A DNA stretch of 64,000 bases from an uncultured Flavobacteriaceae bacterium. GTDB taxonomy: Bacteria > Bacteroidota > Bacteroidia > Flavobacteriales > Flavobacteriaceae. A program made the position numbers and the translations under genes. The notes below the pieces were generated by a model, which was given only the letters and a program-made list of their open reading frames with translations, had not been told where the DNA came from and made no database searches. The DNA is taken from contig CANLQD010000002.1 of the NCBI GenBank assembly GCA_947493175.1, forward strand, positions 186,001 through 250,000, in the 5' to 3' direction. Below are positions 35,552-44,055 of the stretch, piece after piece (the stretch's first letter is position 1; each line of letters begins with the position of its first letter).

Positions 35552-36152
35552 ACATAACGCTGTACATTATGATACAGATTGGTCAAATGTTTTTCTGATT
35601 CAACCTTTTAGCTGTAAGTCATAATTATTCACGATGCCTGTTTATTATATTAATAGGAGTTCATCGGCGCTTCGCGGGTCTATTATGTAAAATATCCCTC
35701 GAATTTGTAGCTTTTAAGGGAATTACTAAAAGGGTCATCAACCTTTCTTATTTACGCTACGAGAAAATTTTCCACACAGAAGAAAATTTATTCTAAACTT
35801 CGAAATTCGTCAACCCTGGTAACAAACCTTTCGTCTGTACTCATAATTTGCCGTTATGTAAAATAGCCGCTACCAAGCGCTCGATTGCTTTTTAAAATCA
35901 AATTGCTCAGGCAATTTATTTTAAACACAATTTGCCATCGCTTGCCAACACCATTTAAAAGCTAGCCCTTTTAGGTTTGATTAAAATTCTGGTATTCGAG
36001 GAAATGTGTGCAAGATTTTTTTCTACAGCATTCTCGTCAGCTTGCCGCAACAGCTAAAAATTACTCTGCGAGATAATTTCTTAGCCCTTGCTAACCTCGC
36101 GTCTTGTTTGAAGTTTTTCTTTAGGTACTTCTAACATTATGTCAAATAGACT
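35550..36152. ncRNA. Large structured repeat element, copy 2 (candidate non-coding RNA or recombination element)
   Basis: This is the counterpart of 27289-27926. Its first half is closed by TTACATAACG (35550-35559) and CGTTATGTAA (35852-35861), perfect reverse complements 290 bases apart, with ATTATGA/TCATAAT pairing just inside; the same closing stem occurs with a tiny loop at 43.8 and 46.9 kb. The hairpin TAAAAT-C-AAATTGC-TCAG-GCAATTT-ATTTTA (35893-35923) and GCGAG/CTCGC (36068-36072/36096-36100) covary with copy 1. The string TTATGTMAAATAG recurs at module edges (35682, 35854, 36137). No gene lies in the 1.2 kb between 35224 and 36426. Confidence 0.62.
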
Positions 36153-36360
36153 TCAACATCGCAACCAGTAAGGGTTTTATTTATCTTTTTTTCTTGATAA
36201 AAAAAGAAACAAAAAAATCAAGGCTTACAGATAATTTTGGAAACAATGTACGGCTCAGTCGCTATATTTTAGGATTCATTGTAACTCTTAAGACTGCTTG
36301 AAGGTTAAAGAACTATTCTAATTGTCGAGAATACTTGTAACCCGCCCCCCAAAATATGGC

Positions 36361-36408
36361 CGCTCCCCTCGCCTATTGGTTTTGCCAAAATTCTCTTAGG
36401 CCAGCAAA
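36361..36408. repeat. 48-base repeat at the 3' end of an operon (copy 2)
   Basis: Counterpart of 28691-28738. It lies 17 bases beyond the stop of the minus-strand gene at 36426 and contains GCCAAAATTCTCTTAGGCC. Confidence 0.85.
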
Positions 36409-36425
36409 CAAGGTTTAATTAAATC

Positions 36426-37388
36426 TCATCTTTCATTTTTAAAGACTTCATCCAGGAATTTACTTATCGTAATGTCAATATCATCATCAGATAAGACGGT
36501 TGAATTTTCTACAATATCTTGTTTAAATTCAATTAACGGCATATCACCATGCTTTTTGACATGGTCAAATAGGTCACCTTTAGATTTTGAAAATTCCCCA
36601 TAGAATGCCTTAAGACGAGGTTTTTTTGTATCATCTTTTAATATCCTAAACAATCCAGTTAAAGATGATAACTGTCTGCCATTATTCATTACTTCAGGAA
36701 CCGTTCTACTTCTTATTACATGTTTATCAAACAAATCGGAGTAGTATTTATCATGTGATATAAACTTTTTTGGAATTAGCACTATATGTTCTTCTAAGTA
36801 CATCGGTAAGGAGTACTCCTTTACCTCCCATTTCTCATCAAAGGGATTAAAAACTTGCAATTTTACATTGGATGTTTTGATTCCATTTAAAACACATTGT
36901 TTTGTTGTAAATTCAGCAAATATGCCTCTGCAAATTGTCGCTATCATATCTGAGACATTATCCGACCCAATTCCTTCAACCAAAATTTGACTATTGCAGA
37001 TGTCAGATAACAAACTAGTTTTACCAGCGTTTGAATCGGAAAAAACCGTGTATAAGTGATTGGCTTTTTCATTACCAATAGCTTTTCCGCTATATTTTTC
37101 TACGCTATACCCTAAATGGATTTCTTTAGGTTCTCTTAAAAATTTTAAAAGGTTTATGGCTTCTTTTTTCTTCTTGTCCTTTATCAATTTTAGGAGTTTT
37201 GAAAAATATACCTTCAAAGTCTTTTCTATCCTATAACTCATATCACAGTCACTTGCGGCTATACGCCAAGGACTAATGAATAATGGTATATCCATATCCA
37301 CAAGTATGTCCACAAACTCTAACTGCTTTTGACTTTTATTAATGTCAAAGTGTTCTGAAAATCGGGGTTTTTTAATAGTGCTTTTCAT
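36426..37388 (-). CDS. Hypothetical protein of the defence-like island
   Basis: A 320-residue cytoplasmic protein that I cannot assign to a named family. The N-terminal part includes DILVDMDIPLFISPWRIA. The middle has FSDSNAGKTSLLSDICN, which looks like a P-loop whose first glycine is replaced by serine, followed by LVEGIGSDNVSDMIATICR. A segment EEHIVLIPKKFI follows. It is 17 bases downstream of the DUF2188 gene, so the two are probably one operon. A defence role is suggested only by the neighbourhood. Confidence 0.65.
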   Translation of the reverse strand: MKSTIKKPRFSEHFDINKSQKQLEFVDILVDMDIPLFISPWRIAASDCDMSYRIEKTLKVYFSKLLKLIKDKKKKEAINLLKFLREPKEIHLGYSVEKYSGKAIGNEKANHLYTVFSDSNAGKTSLLSDICNSQILVEGIGSDNVSDMIATICRGIFAEFTTKQCVLNGIKTSNVKLQVFNPFDEKWEVKEYSLPMYLEEHIVLIPKKFISHDKYYSDLFDKHVIRSRTVPEVMNNGRQLSSLTGLFRILKDDTKKPRLKAFYGEFSKSKGDLFDHVKKHGDMPLIEFKQDIVENSTVLSDDDIDITISKFLDEVFKNER

Positions 37389-37405
37389 AATTATTAAATT
37401 TAATA

Positions 37406-37630
37406 TTAACCTTCTGGAGGAAAAGGGTCTTTTCCATAAGTATTCCGTTCTCTAATTTGTCCGTTTCTACCGTGAATAAATAATTCACTTCCTTGGTTCT
37501 TTGCAATCGATTTAGCAGCTTCAATTGCCTGTTCCTGTGTTTTAACAACTTTGGTTGCTCGAGAATTTCCAGCTCCCTTAACTGCCCAACCTTCTTGGTG
37601 CTTTACAACGTGTTGATTTTTTTTGCTCAT
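37406..37630 (-). CDS. DUF2188 protein
   Basis: A 74-residue protein. The family pattern is clear: NQHVVKHQEGWAVKGAGN, then ATKVVKTQEQAIEAAKSIAKNQGSELFIHGRNGQIRER, cut here by the conserved IHGRNG. DUF2188 proteins are small, often encoded beside restriction or other accessory genes, and have no known activity. It is co-directional with the unknown gene downstream and divergent from the ATPase gene. Confidence 0.88.
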   Translation of the reverse strand: MSKKNQHVVKHQEGWAVKGAGNSRATKVVKTQEQAIEAAKSIAKNQGSELFIHGRNGQIRERNTYGKDPFPPEG

Positions 37631-37817
37631 AATCGTGTATTTTACGTATTTTTAAGATGTTTTTTAATAAATATCAAACAAAAATCATTCATTTTATCGA
37701 ATATTTCTCACAAATATACAATTTATTTTTTCATCTCCAAATTTATATGTAAATTAGATGAGAGTTTTTCTCATAATTTACTATTTTTGACCAATTTTTC
37801 AACTAATTACACCAAAA

Positions 37818-39104
37818 ATGCTCGTAAAATTCACAATAAATAATTTTTTATCATTTAAGAATGAGACGGTTATTGACTTAAATGCCACTTCTCTATCAGA
37901 GTATAGAGAAGAGAATATTTTTAATTTGGCAATAAATAATCTGTCACTTTTAAAAAGTTTAGTAATCTACGGAGCTAACTCTAGTGGTAAGAGCAACTTA
38001 TTCAAAGCGATAAAATTTGTGAGGAGAATGATATTGAATTCTTCCAAAGATTCTCAAGCTGAAGAATCTATTAAAGTTGAACCTTATTTGTTGTCAACTG
38101 AAAATCGTTTAAAGCCTAGTTATTTTGAAATTGAGTTCATTGCTGACAAAAAACAATATAGATATGGTTTTGAGGTAGATGTAAACAAAATACATAAAGA
38201 ATGGCTTTATGAAGTAAAGAAAACGACGGAAACACAATTATTCAATCGTAATTTTCAAGAAATTCAAATTTCTTCAAAATTTGACTCAGCAAGCAATAAC
38301 TTAACTACAATTACCAGGGATAATGCACTTTTCTTATCGGTTTGTGCTCAATTCAACATATCAATTGCGATTGAAATAATAAGAGGTATAAGCGATATAC
38401 AATACCTATCTGGAGTGGATGACAGATCAACAATGGACTTTACAGTAAACTTATTGAATGACCCGGAAAATGGAATTTATGTAAATAATTTTATTCGAGG
38501 AGCAAAACTAGGATTTGAAGAAGTAAAGACTAAAGAAATTAGCCTGACGGAAGAAGCATTAGCTAAAAGTAATATACCAAAAGAATTAAGAAAATTTTTA
38601 TTAGATAAAAAAGAAAAGAATACAGTTGTTACCACTAAACATTTAGTTTATGATGATAACAATAATCCGTCAGATGAAATCTATTTCAATCTAATAGCAA
38701 ATGAATCTTTAGGAACTCGAAAATACTTTTCCCTCGCTGGACCGATTATTGATACTCTCTTAAAAGGAAAGACCTTGATAATCGATGAATTTGATGCAAG
38801 ACTACATTCTCGATTGAGTAAATCCATAATTAGGCTTTTCAACACCAAGGAAAATAATCCAAATAATGCCCAACTAATTTTTGCCTCTCATAATTCTACC
38901 TTTATCAATCCAACTAACGAACTATTTAGAAGAGATCAGATAATAATTGCTGAAAAAGATAAATTTGGATCTTCAAAAATGGAGAGTATCTATGCTAAAG
39001 GAATAAGGAAAGATGCCTCATTTGAAAGAGATTATTTATCTGGGAAATATAATGGTATTCCTTTGGATATTGAGATTAGTAATCAGTTACCCTTGTTTGA
39101 GTGA
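37818..39104 (+). CDS. AAA/ABC-type ATPase of the OLD/RloC-like group
   Basis: A 428-residue ATPase with Walker A GANSSGKSN (residues 52-60) directly after LLKSLVIY, a Walker B TLIIDEFDARLH (about 316-327) and the switch segment LIFASHNSTF (about 354-363). The start MLVKFTINNFLSFKNE is typical of the AAA_15/AAA_21 proteins found in abortive-infection and restriction modules. It has no TOPRIM or HEPN nuclease domain, and the usual partner gene (RloB- or DUF4435-like) is not next to it. It is the only large plus-strand gene in the island. Confidence 0.85.
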   Translation: MLVKFTINNFLSFKNETVIDLNATSLSEYREENIFNLAINNLSLLKSLVIYGANSSGKSNLFKAIKFVRRMILNSSKDSQAEESIKVEPYLLSTENRLKPSYFEIEFIADKKQYRYGFEVDVNKIHKEWLYEVKKTTETQLFNRNFQEIQISSKFDSASNNLTTITRDNALFLSVCAQFNISIAIEIIRGISDIQYLSGVDDRSTMDFTVNLLNDPENGIYVNNFIRGAKLGFEEVKTKEISLTEEALAKSNIPKELRKFLLDKKEKNTVVTTKHLVYDDNNNPSDEIYFNLIANESLGTRKYFSLAGPIIDTLLKGKTLIIDEFDARLHSRLSKSIIRLFNTKENNPNNAQLIFASHNSTFINPTNELFRRDQIIIAEKDKFGSSKMESIYAKGIRKDASFERDYLSGKYNGIPLDIEISNQLPLFE

Positions 39105-39150
39105 GCAAACCTATACTCTATCGTCGTTTCATAAAATTTATGAGTATATA

Positions 39151-39894
39151 TTATAAAGGATATTTAACGCCTAATGACTGATACAGACGCCTTACCTTCA
39201 TTCTCCAATGTATACTTGCCTCATGCCAAGATTTACTACCTTCAATATTTAAAATATTATCATGAGAATGTACCATTTTTTGTTTTGTAGCCATTCTTTT
39301 GTCAAAAAGCAACAATAGATGCGGATTATCAATTGGGTCTGGGTCTTCATCTAAATCAAAAATATTCCTATCAATATCCTTGTTGAACTTTTCTTTCTTA
39401 GATTTCAATAAATTGAATAAATCAATCAAATTTTCAGATTGAGTAATATATTCTAAATCATAAATATCTTTTTTAGCTGGACGGCTTGCACAACTTACCA
39501 ATTTAAAGATTCCTATATCCTTTACATCATAGCAACGAATTCCTTTAATCATTTCAAAATCAAAGAGTGACTTCATATTTTGAATAACATCAACTTTTAC
39601 AGTAACGCCTTTTTTGATTATATAAAATCGAATATTTACAAATTGGTCGTTTTCTTTTACTGGATAGATGATGTTCAATAGTTTCTCTCCATAAAAGGCT
39701 TTAACTTCTTCTTCAATCTGTTCAAACCCCTTAATACCAATTATATCAGTAGAAAATAAGTCAATATCTTCCGAAACTCTGTGATTAAAACGCAATGCTA
39801 AATTAGTACCACCAGCAAGTGCAAAAGTAGACAAGCTTGGCAATTGTTGTAACTCTTTAATTGTTTGTAGAAGTACTTTGGAAACCGCTTGCAT
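39151..39894 (-). CDS. AbiEii/AbiGii-type nucleotidyltransferase toxin
   Basis: A 247-residue nucleotidyltransferase with the AbiEii signature: ALAGGTNLALRF (residues 26-37), SEDIDLFS with Asp43 and Asp45, a VDVIQ strand, and the PAKKDIYDL motif. AbiEii toxins act with an AbiEi-type antitoxin in type IV-like abortive-infection systems by adding nucleotides to RNA or by binding GTP. It begins two bases after the stop of the partner gene. All catalytic motifs appear intact. Confidence 0.9.
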   Translation of the reverse strand: MQAVSKVLLQTIKELQQLPSLSTFALAGGTNLALRFNHRVSEDIDLFSTDIIGIKGFEQIEEEVKAFYGEKLLNIIYPVKENDQFVNIRFYIIKKGVTVKVDVIQNMKSLFDFEMIKGIRCYDVKDIGIFKLVSCASRPAKKDIYDLEYITQSENLIDLFNLLKSKKEKFNKDIDRNIFDLDEDPDPIDNPHLLLLFDKRMATKQKMVHSHDNILNIEGSKSWHEASIHWRMKVRRLYQSLGVKYPL

Positions 39895-39896
39895 TC

Positions 39897-40184
39897 TTAT
39901 ACTGCGTAACGGTAGAAAGGCTTTGTATTATATCGCTCACTTACTAGTTCGCATACTTGATTACTAATATTCTCTTTAGTATTCTTTAGTATTTGTACAA
40001 TAACTTTTGTAGAATAAAATTCCTCTAATATTTTAATATCTTTATTAAAAGAATCTTTGTTAGTAGCATATAAAGCTCTTGGAATAATAATATCCTTATC
40101 TCTTCTAATAGATAATTTACTACTATCCATATCCCAAAATATATATTTAGGGAATACTTTTGATATGTCTACTCTTTCTCTCAA
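39897..40184 (-). CDS. DUF6922-like partner of the AbiEii toxin (putative antitoxin)
   Basis: A 95-residue protein. The start PKYIFWDMDSSKLSIRRDKD and the following IIPRALYATNKD are typical of the small DUF6922-like proteins that precede AbiEii toxins in Bacteroidota, which take the antitoxin place in the operon. The gene order (small protein first, toxin two bases later) fits. An antitoxin function is inferred from this arrangement. Confidence 0.75.
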   Translation of the reverse strand: MRERVDISKVFPKYIFWDMDSSKLSIRRDKDIIIPRALYATNKDSFNKDIKILEEFYSTKVIVQILKNTKENISNQVCELVSERYNTKPFYRYAV

Positions 40185-40445
40185 ATCTTCTTTATAATAC
40201 TTTTATATATTAAAATACATATAACAAATATATGAAATACTAGTTAATTGGCTATTTAAAAGACTATTAACATAATCTATATAAACAATAGTTGTACCAA
40301 TTGTATTAATAGTACTTATATCTATTAAACGTATAATAGAGCGTTATGTTACAACTTTAACAGTAAAATTACCAGTATTTTATACTTAATATTCTTTAAG
40401 TCAATATTAAACTTTTCTATTTGATAATAATACAACTCAAATAAT

Positions 40446-40521
40446 CCATTCCACACACATTACACTCCCCTCCTACCGTCGGCTCACATAATAAGTGTAC
40501 TACTACTTTTCAAAGAAAGCT
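40446..40521 (+). repeat. Dispersed island repeat, copy c
   Basis: Core TTCCACACACATTACACTCC then CTACCGTCGGCTCACATAAT and AAGTGT, followed by a weaker TTTTCAAAGAAAGC. It lies between the AbiEii operon (upstream side on the minus strand) and the stop of the LytTR gene. The rest of the 337-base gap is AT-rich without a gene. Confidence 0.85.
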
Positions 40522-42072
40522 TTAGAAGTAATTTTTAAAGGTTCTTGAGAGCGGTACGAACTGATTATTTTCTAAGAGTATTGTGTTATGTGTGGTATTC
40601 TTAATCTTATTATAATTAACTATGTAGGAACGGTGGCATTGCTTGAAATTTGGCGGTAGTTGGTTAATTATATTTTTTATTTTGCCTCGTACGTATTCCT
40701 TTTTTCCGGTTGTAGTATACAATTGCAAATAATGGTCATCTGATTTTATGTAAATCAATTCATCTAACTGAATTTTAGTCTTATTTTTTAGTGTAATACT
40801 ATTTTTAATTACTAATTGCTTAATTTTTGTCAATTCTTCATGGGTTTGTTTTTTTTCAATCCTCAAAATTTTATTGATTTTATCGACTTTAAACCATCTG
40901 ACTATAGAATATATTGTTAGTAAAAGTGTCATGAATATAGCTATTCCATAGATTAGCTTATGCCTATTAAATTCATCCAATAGTTTTTGAAGCCTTGAAA
41001 CTTTAAGGCGGGTATCAATTTCATGAATACCCAAAACCAATAACTCACTCTTGATTGAATCTTGATATTTTGTGGCTATGTCTTTGTAGTATATGGCACT
41101 ATCAATTTCATTGGACTTAATATAAATGTCGGCTAAATTCTCGTAAGTAAATTGTCTCTCAAAATGATAAGATTTTTCAATCGGAATAGTTTTAAGATTA
41201 TCCTTAAACTTATCAGTTGCTATTGAGTAATGGTGTTTTTTTGCATTGGCAATTGCATCATTTACTTTTAATCCAAATAACGCTCGCTTGGCTGGAAAAA
41301 TCTTTGAGTGCAAATAGTAGTTTTCAGCAATATGATTGACTTTTGCTCCATTGGTTGGGTCGTTCTTCAATAAGGTGTAGTAAATTCCCTTAAGTTGATA
41401 GAGAACTCCCTTAAAATAGGGTTCCTTAGGGCTATAACTAAGAGTTCTTTGAAAATCTTTATCAGTTAAAGAATTGACTGATAGTTCCTCATTAAATACC
41501 CGAAGCATTCTTAAGTGTAAATCGTAATAATTGGACCAAAATACATCAACTGAATCTTTTGCGAATTTTTTTAACTCTATTTGATATTCTTGATACTTAC
41601 GAATACCCTTATTACCATGATTTAGACCTAAGTTATACTTCTTAAAATAGTTATTTATCCTTTTGAGCCCTTCTACCGTCAATTCATCAAGATTATCTTC
41701 TTTTGCAATTGAATAGGCTTTTTGATAATATTTAAAACTTAGAGTATCTATTGGTTGTGATTTCCTAAATAGAAAATCTCCATAACTATAATTGAAAAGA
41801 ATTTCTTCTTCCTTTGTTTCAAATTTTGAAGGTATCGTTTCAAAGAAATCATCATTTGTCTTTCCAGTTAACAAGTAGTTAATCTCAACCTCATATAAGT
41901 CTTTTGTAAAAGAAGAAGGTATAGAATCCAAGGCAGCATTAAATCTGGCAATATCATAATTAGAAATAGAACTCAAAATCGGTTCTAAATCTACTATTTT
42001 ATTCGAATGATGATTACTGTTCTTGCAGCCAAGAACAACAAAAAAAATGAAATAATATTGCCAGATTCTCAT
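40522..42072 (-). CDS. Membrane-bound TPR/LytTR regulator
   Basis: The start at 42072 is chosen because it lies one base after the stop of the upstream gene and gives a lipoprotein-like N-terminus (FIFFVVLGCKNS); the frame itself is open to 42150. The 516-residue product has a long helical-repeat periplasmic part (tetratricopeptide-like), one membrane helix (YGIAIFMTLLLTIYSIV), a short coiled coil and a C-terminal LytTR DNA-binding domain (ELIYIKSDDHYLQLYT, CHRSYIVNYNKI). It should sense an envelope signal and regulate transcription directly. Confidence 0.85.
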   Translation of the reverse strand: MRIWQYYFIFFVVLGCKNSNHHSNKIVDLEPILSSISNYDIARFNAALDSIPSSFTKDLYEVEINYLLTGKTNDDFFETIPSKFETKEEEILFNYSYGDFLFRKSQPIDTLSFKYYQKAYSIAKEDNLDELTVEGLKRINNYFKKYNLGLNHGNKGIRKYQEYQIELKKFAKDSVDVFWSNYYDLHLRMLRVFNEELSVNSLTDKDFQRTLSYSPKEPYFKGVLYQLKGIYYTLLKNDPTNGAKVNHIAENYYLHSKIFPAKRALFGLKVNDAIANAKKHHYSIATDKFKDNLKTIPIEKSYHFERQFTYENLADIYIKSNEIDSAIYYKDIATKYQDSIKSELLVLGIHEIDTRLKVSRLQKLLDEFNRHKLIYGIAIFMTLLLTIYSIVRWFKVDKINKILRIEKKQTHEELTKIKQLVIKNSITLKNKTKIQLDELIYIKSDDHYLQLYTTTGKKEYVRGKIKNIINQLPPNFKQCHRSYIVNYNKIKNTTHNTILLENNQFVPLSRTFKNYF

Positions 42073-42073
42073 G

Positions 42074-42547
42074 CTAAAAAAAGAACTTAATGTTGCATAT
42101 ATGACCATTAATATTTTTTTCATCACATGACCGACGACTATCGAAATCAATAGGTGTTAAGTCTAAATCTAATTGTTCTCCTCGACGAACAATAAAACTG
42201 GGGATTTCATAGATTTCTTGACTTGGTTTGGTCGTGGAGGTTGTCCTACGGAAACCAAATTTTATTTGCTTGATATCATTTGGATTATCTACATGATTCT
42301 CATCTAAATATTTTACGTTCAGGATTTCAGGATATAGATATGCGGGCTCCTCATCTGGACTAAGGCAAATTGTGGTATCTGCTTGACGGACATAAAAGCT
42401 AACGCCCGTAATCTTGAATTTATCAATATTCATCATTATACCTGTAAAATTCCCAAATACTAAAAACCCTAAAACTGGATCGAATAAGTCTAAATGTACT
42501 AGTTGTTCTGGTTCATTCAGAACCACATTAAAAGTTACTTTTTTCAT
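42074..42547 (-). CDS. Hypothetical protein upstream of the LytTR regulator
   Basis: A 157-residue protein without a signal peptide, beta-rich in prediction by eye (VTFNVVLNEPEQLVHLDLFD). No family is recognised. It ends one base before the regulator's start and begins 36 bases after the 301-residue gene, so three genes form one operon. Confidence 0.65.
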   Translation of the reverse strand: MKKVTFNVVLNEPEQLVHLDLFDPVLGFLVFGNFTGIMMNIDKFKITGVSFYVRQADTTICLSPDEEPAYLYPEILNVKYLDENHVDNPNDIKQIKFGFRRTTSTTKPSQEIYEIPSFIVRRGEQLDLDLTPIDFDSRRSCDEKNINGHICNIKFFF

Positions 42548-42583
42548 GATTATTTCTTTATAAGTTAATTATTATATGTGACT

Positions 42584-43483
42584 TTACTTCAAACTGAAAT
42601 CTACACCAAAAGTAATACCCGAGTCATACGCTTCAATTGATAAAGGAGGGACCGGTACTAAAGTTTTACCGAACCAAGGAATGTTTGGAACGTAATCATT
42701 AGCATTGAATATCGAAATAGGTTTTATTTTGGCATTGATTAGGTTAGAAATTGAGATTGTAATCTTGAACCCTAAAATATATTTGACAATGCTTAACCTC
42801 CTAAACTGAGGTTGTGCTAAATACCGCAGTTTATCAACGAAAAATTTAACATCAAGATCAGTATCCGGCAAATTTATTTTGTCTGAGAATGTTACGCGTC
42901 CATTAAGAAGTAAAAGTTTATATTTTACCGTCACACGATAATTTACAGTTAAATCCGTATCATCTATTTTTATTGGGTTCGAAACTATAATTTGTGGCTT
43001 TTTATTTACCGTAATTAAAAACCTTTCCAGTTTAATTGATTTAATTTCAATTACTCTTTGCGGTATGCTCTTTAGCCAACCTAAAGTACTTTTAGCATAC
43101 TTCTTAATTGCTTTCCAGATACCTTTTTGCTTTTCGAAAGAATATTTCTCTAAACCCTTTGATGGGTCATATTCAAGAGCCTTTTTCGGATTCTCACTTA
43201 AAAAAGCCTCAACTGCAGATTTTGCCAAATTGTATAAGTTTTCGTCCTCTTCCACATATTTCTCTAAAGTTTCGTTTCTATCTAATGCATATTCCAAGCT
43301 TCTAAATGTTAAATTGTACAATTGGGTTTCGGTTAACATTCCTTCTTGATCAACGTTATATTCTTCGTTTATACCTTTATCAAAATATTTTGGTTTTAGG
43401 GCGTCAATAGTTAGCGGAACTTTCAAGCTATTAACTAATTTATTTGACAATTGTTGATCTAAACTAAATTTTAAATCTTTCAT
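42584..43483 (-). CDS. Hypothetical protein, first gene of the LytTR operon
   Basis: The ATG at 43483 gives 299 residues; a GTG two codons earlier is possible. The N-terminal 140 residues are helical and charged, and the C-terminal half is strand-rich with repeated long beta-like segments (KYKLLLLNGRVTFSDKINL, ITISISNLINAKI). It has no signal peptide or membrane helix. No family is recognised. It follows repeat copy d, which may provide its promoter. Confidence 0.65.
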   Translation of the reverse strand: MKDLKFSLDQQLSNKLVNSLKVPLTIDALKPKYFDKGINEEYNVDQEGMLTETQLYNLTFRSLEYALDRNETLEKYVEEDENLYNLAKSAVEAFLSENPKKALEYDPSKGLEKYSFEKQKGIWKAIKKYAKSTLGWLKSIPQRVIEIKSIKLERFLITVNKKPQIIVSNPIKIDDTDLTVNYRVTVKYKLLLLNGRVTFSDKINLPDTDLDVKFFVDKLRYLAQPQFRRLSIVKYILGFKITISISNLINAKIKPISIFNANDYVPNIPWFGKTLVPVPPLSIEAYDSGITFGVDFSLK

Positions 43484-43645
43484 AACCACTCGAATTTAAT
43501 TTTACCTACTCTTTTATATAGTTTTCGGCTTCCCTATGAATTTCGAAACTATATGATAATCAGTTATTTGTAAAAAAAATGTCGTGAACGTAAAATGAAA
43601 CAACGTGAAATACAATTTTTAAGATTTGTCTTAGCAATGGATTAT

Positions 43646-43740
43646 TCCACTCCACACACATTACACTCCCCTCCTATCGTCGGGTCACATAATAAGTGTT
43701 CCATTACCTTTTTAGAAGAAAGTTTTTAGAAAGAAAAAAA
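43646..43740 (+). repeat. Dispersed island repeat, copy d
   Basis: CTCCACACACATTACACTCC, GTCACATAATAAGTGTTCC and ATTACCTTTTTAGAAGAAAG are all present. Between this core and the palindrome at 43790 is AACTTTCGCTTT-TAATC-AAAGCTCAAGTT, the counterpart of the hairpin at 35527. The 566-base gap holds no gene. Confidence 0.88.
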
Positions 43741-43787
43741 TCAAGGGAAGATTATAACAACTTTCGCTTTTAATCAAAGCTCAAGTT

Positions 43788-43840
43788 ACATAACGCGGAA
43801 CATTATGTTTCAAAAAAGAAACATAATCCGTCATTATATC
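43788..43840. repeat. Bulged palindrome resembling an attC site (copy at 43.8 kb)
   Basis: ATAACG-CGG-AAC-ATTATGTTTC (43790-43811) pairs with GAAACATAAT-CCG-T-CATTAT (43818-43837) across a loop of six A. The AAC on one arm and a single T on the other stay unpaired. The copy at 46945 has the same layout with CAA/TTG in place of CGG/CCG. The following TCAAATAGCGATAAGTTAT is also shared. Confidence 0.75.
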
Positions 43841-44055
43841 AAATAGCGATAAGTTATCAGTAATTTCAGTGAATTCCTATGCCAAATTGTGATGCCGCTA
43901 AGAATCTGTATGTGTAACAAAAGCGATTGCCTAATAGTAGACAATCACTTTTGTTAATTATAAAATAGGTTGGTAAAATATAGTTGATTCCTATACTATG
44001 ATTTAATACAATCTTTACTATATTGATTGAATAGTTTAAATGAATTAGTCTGAAT

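Noticed and set aside
27165..36425. Retron, group II intron or insertion sequence as explanation of the structured element
   Set aside because: No reverse transcriptase, maturase or transposase frame is present in or beside either copy.
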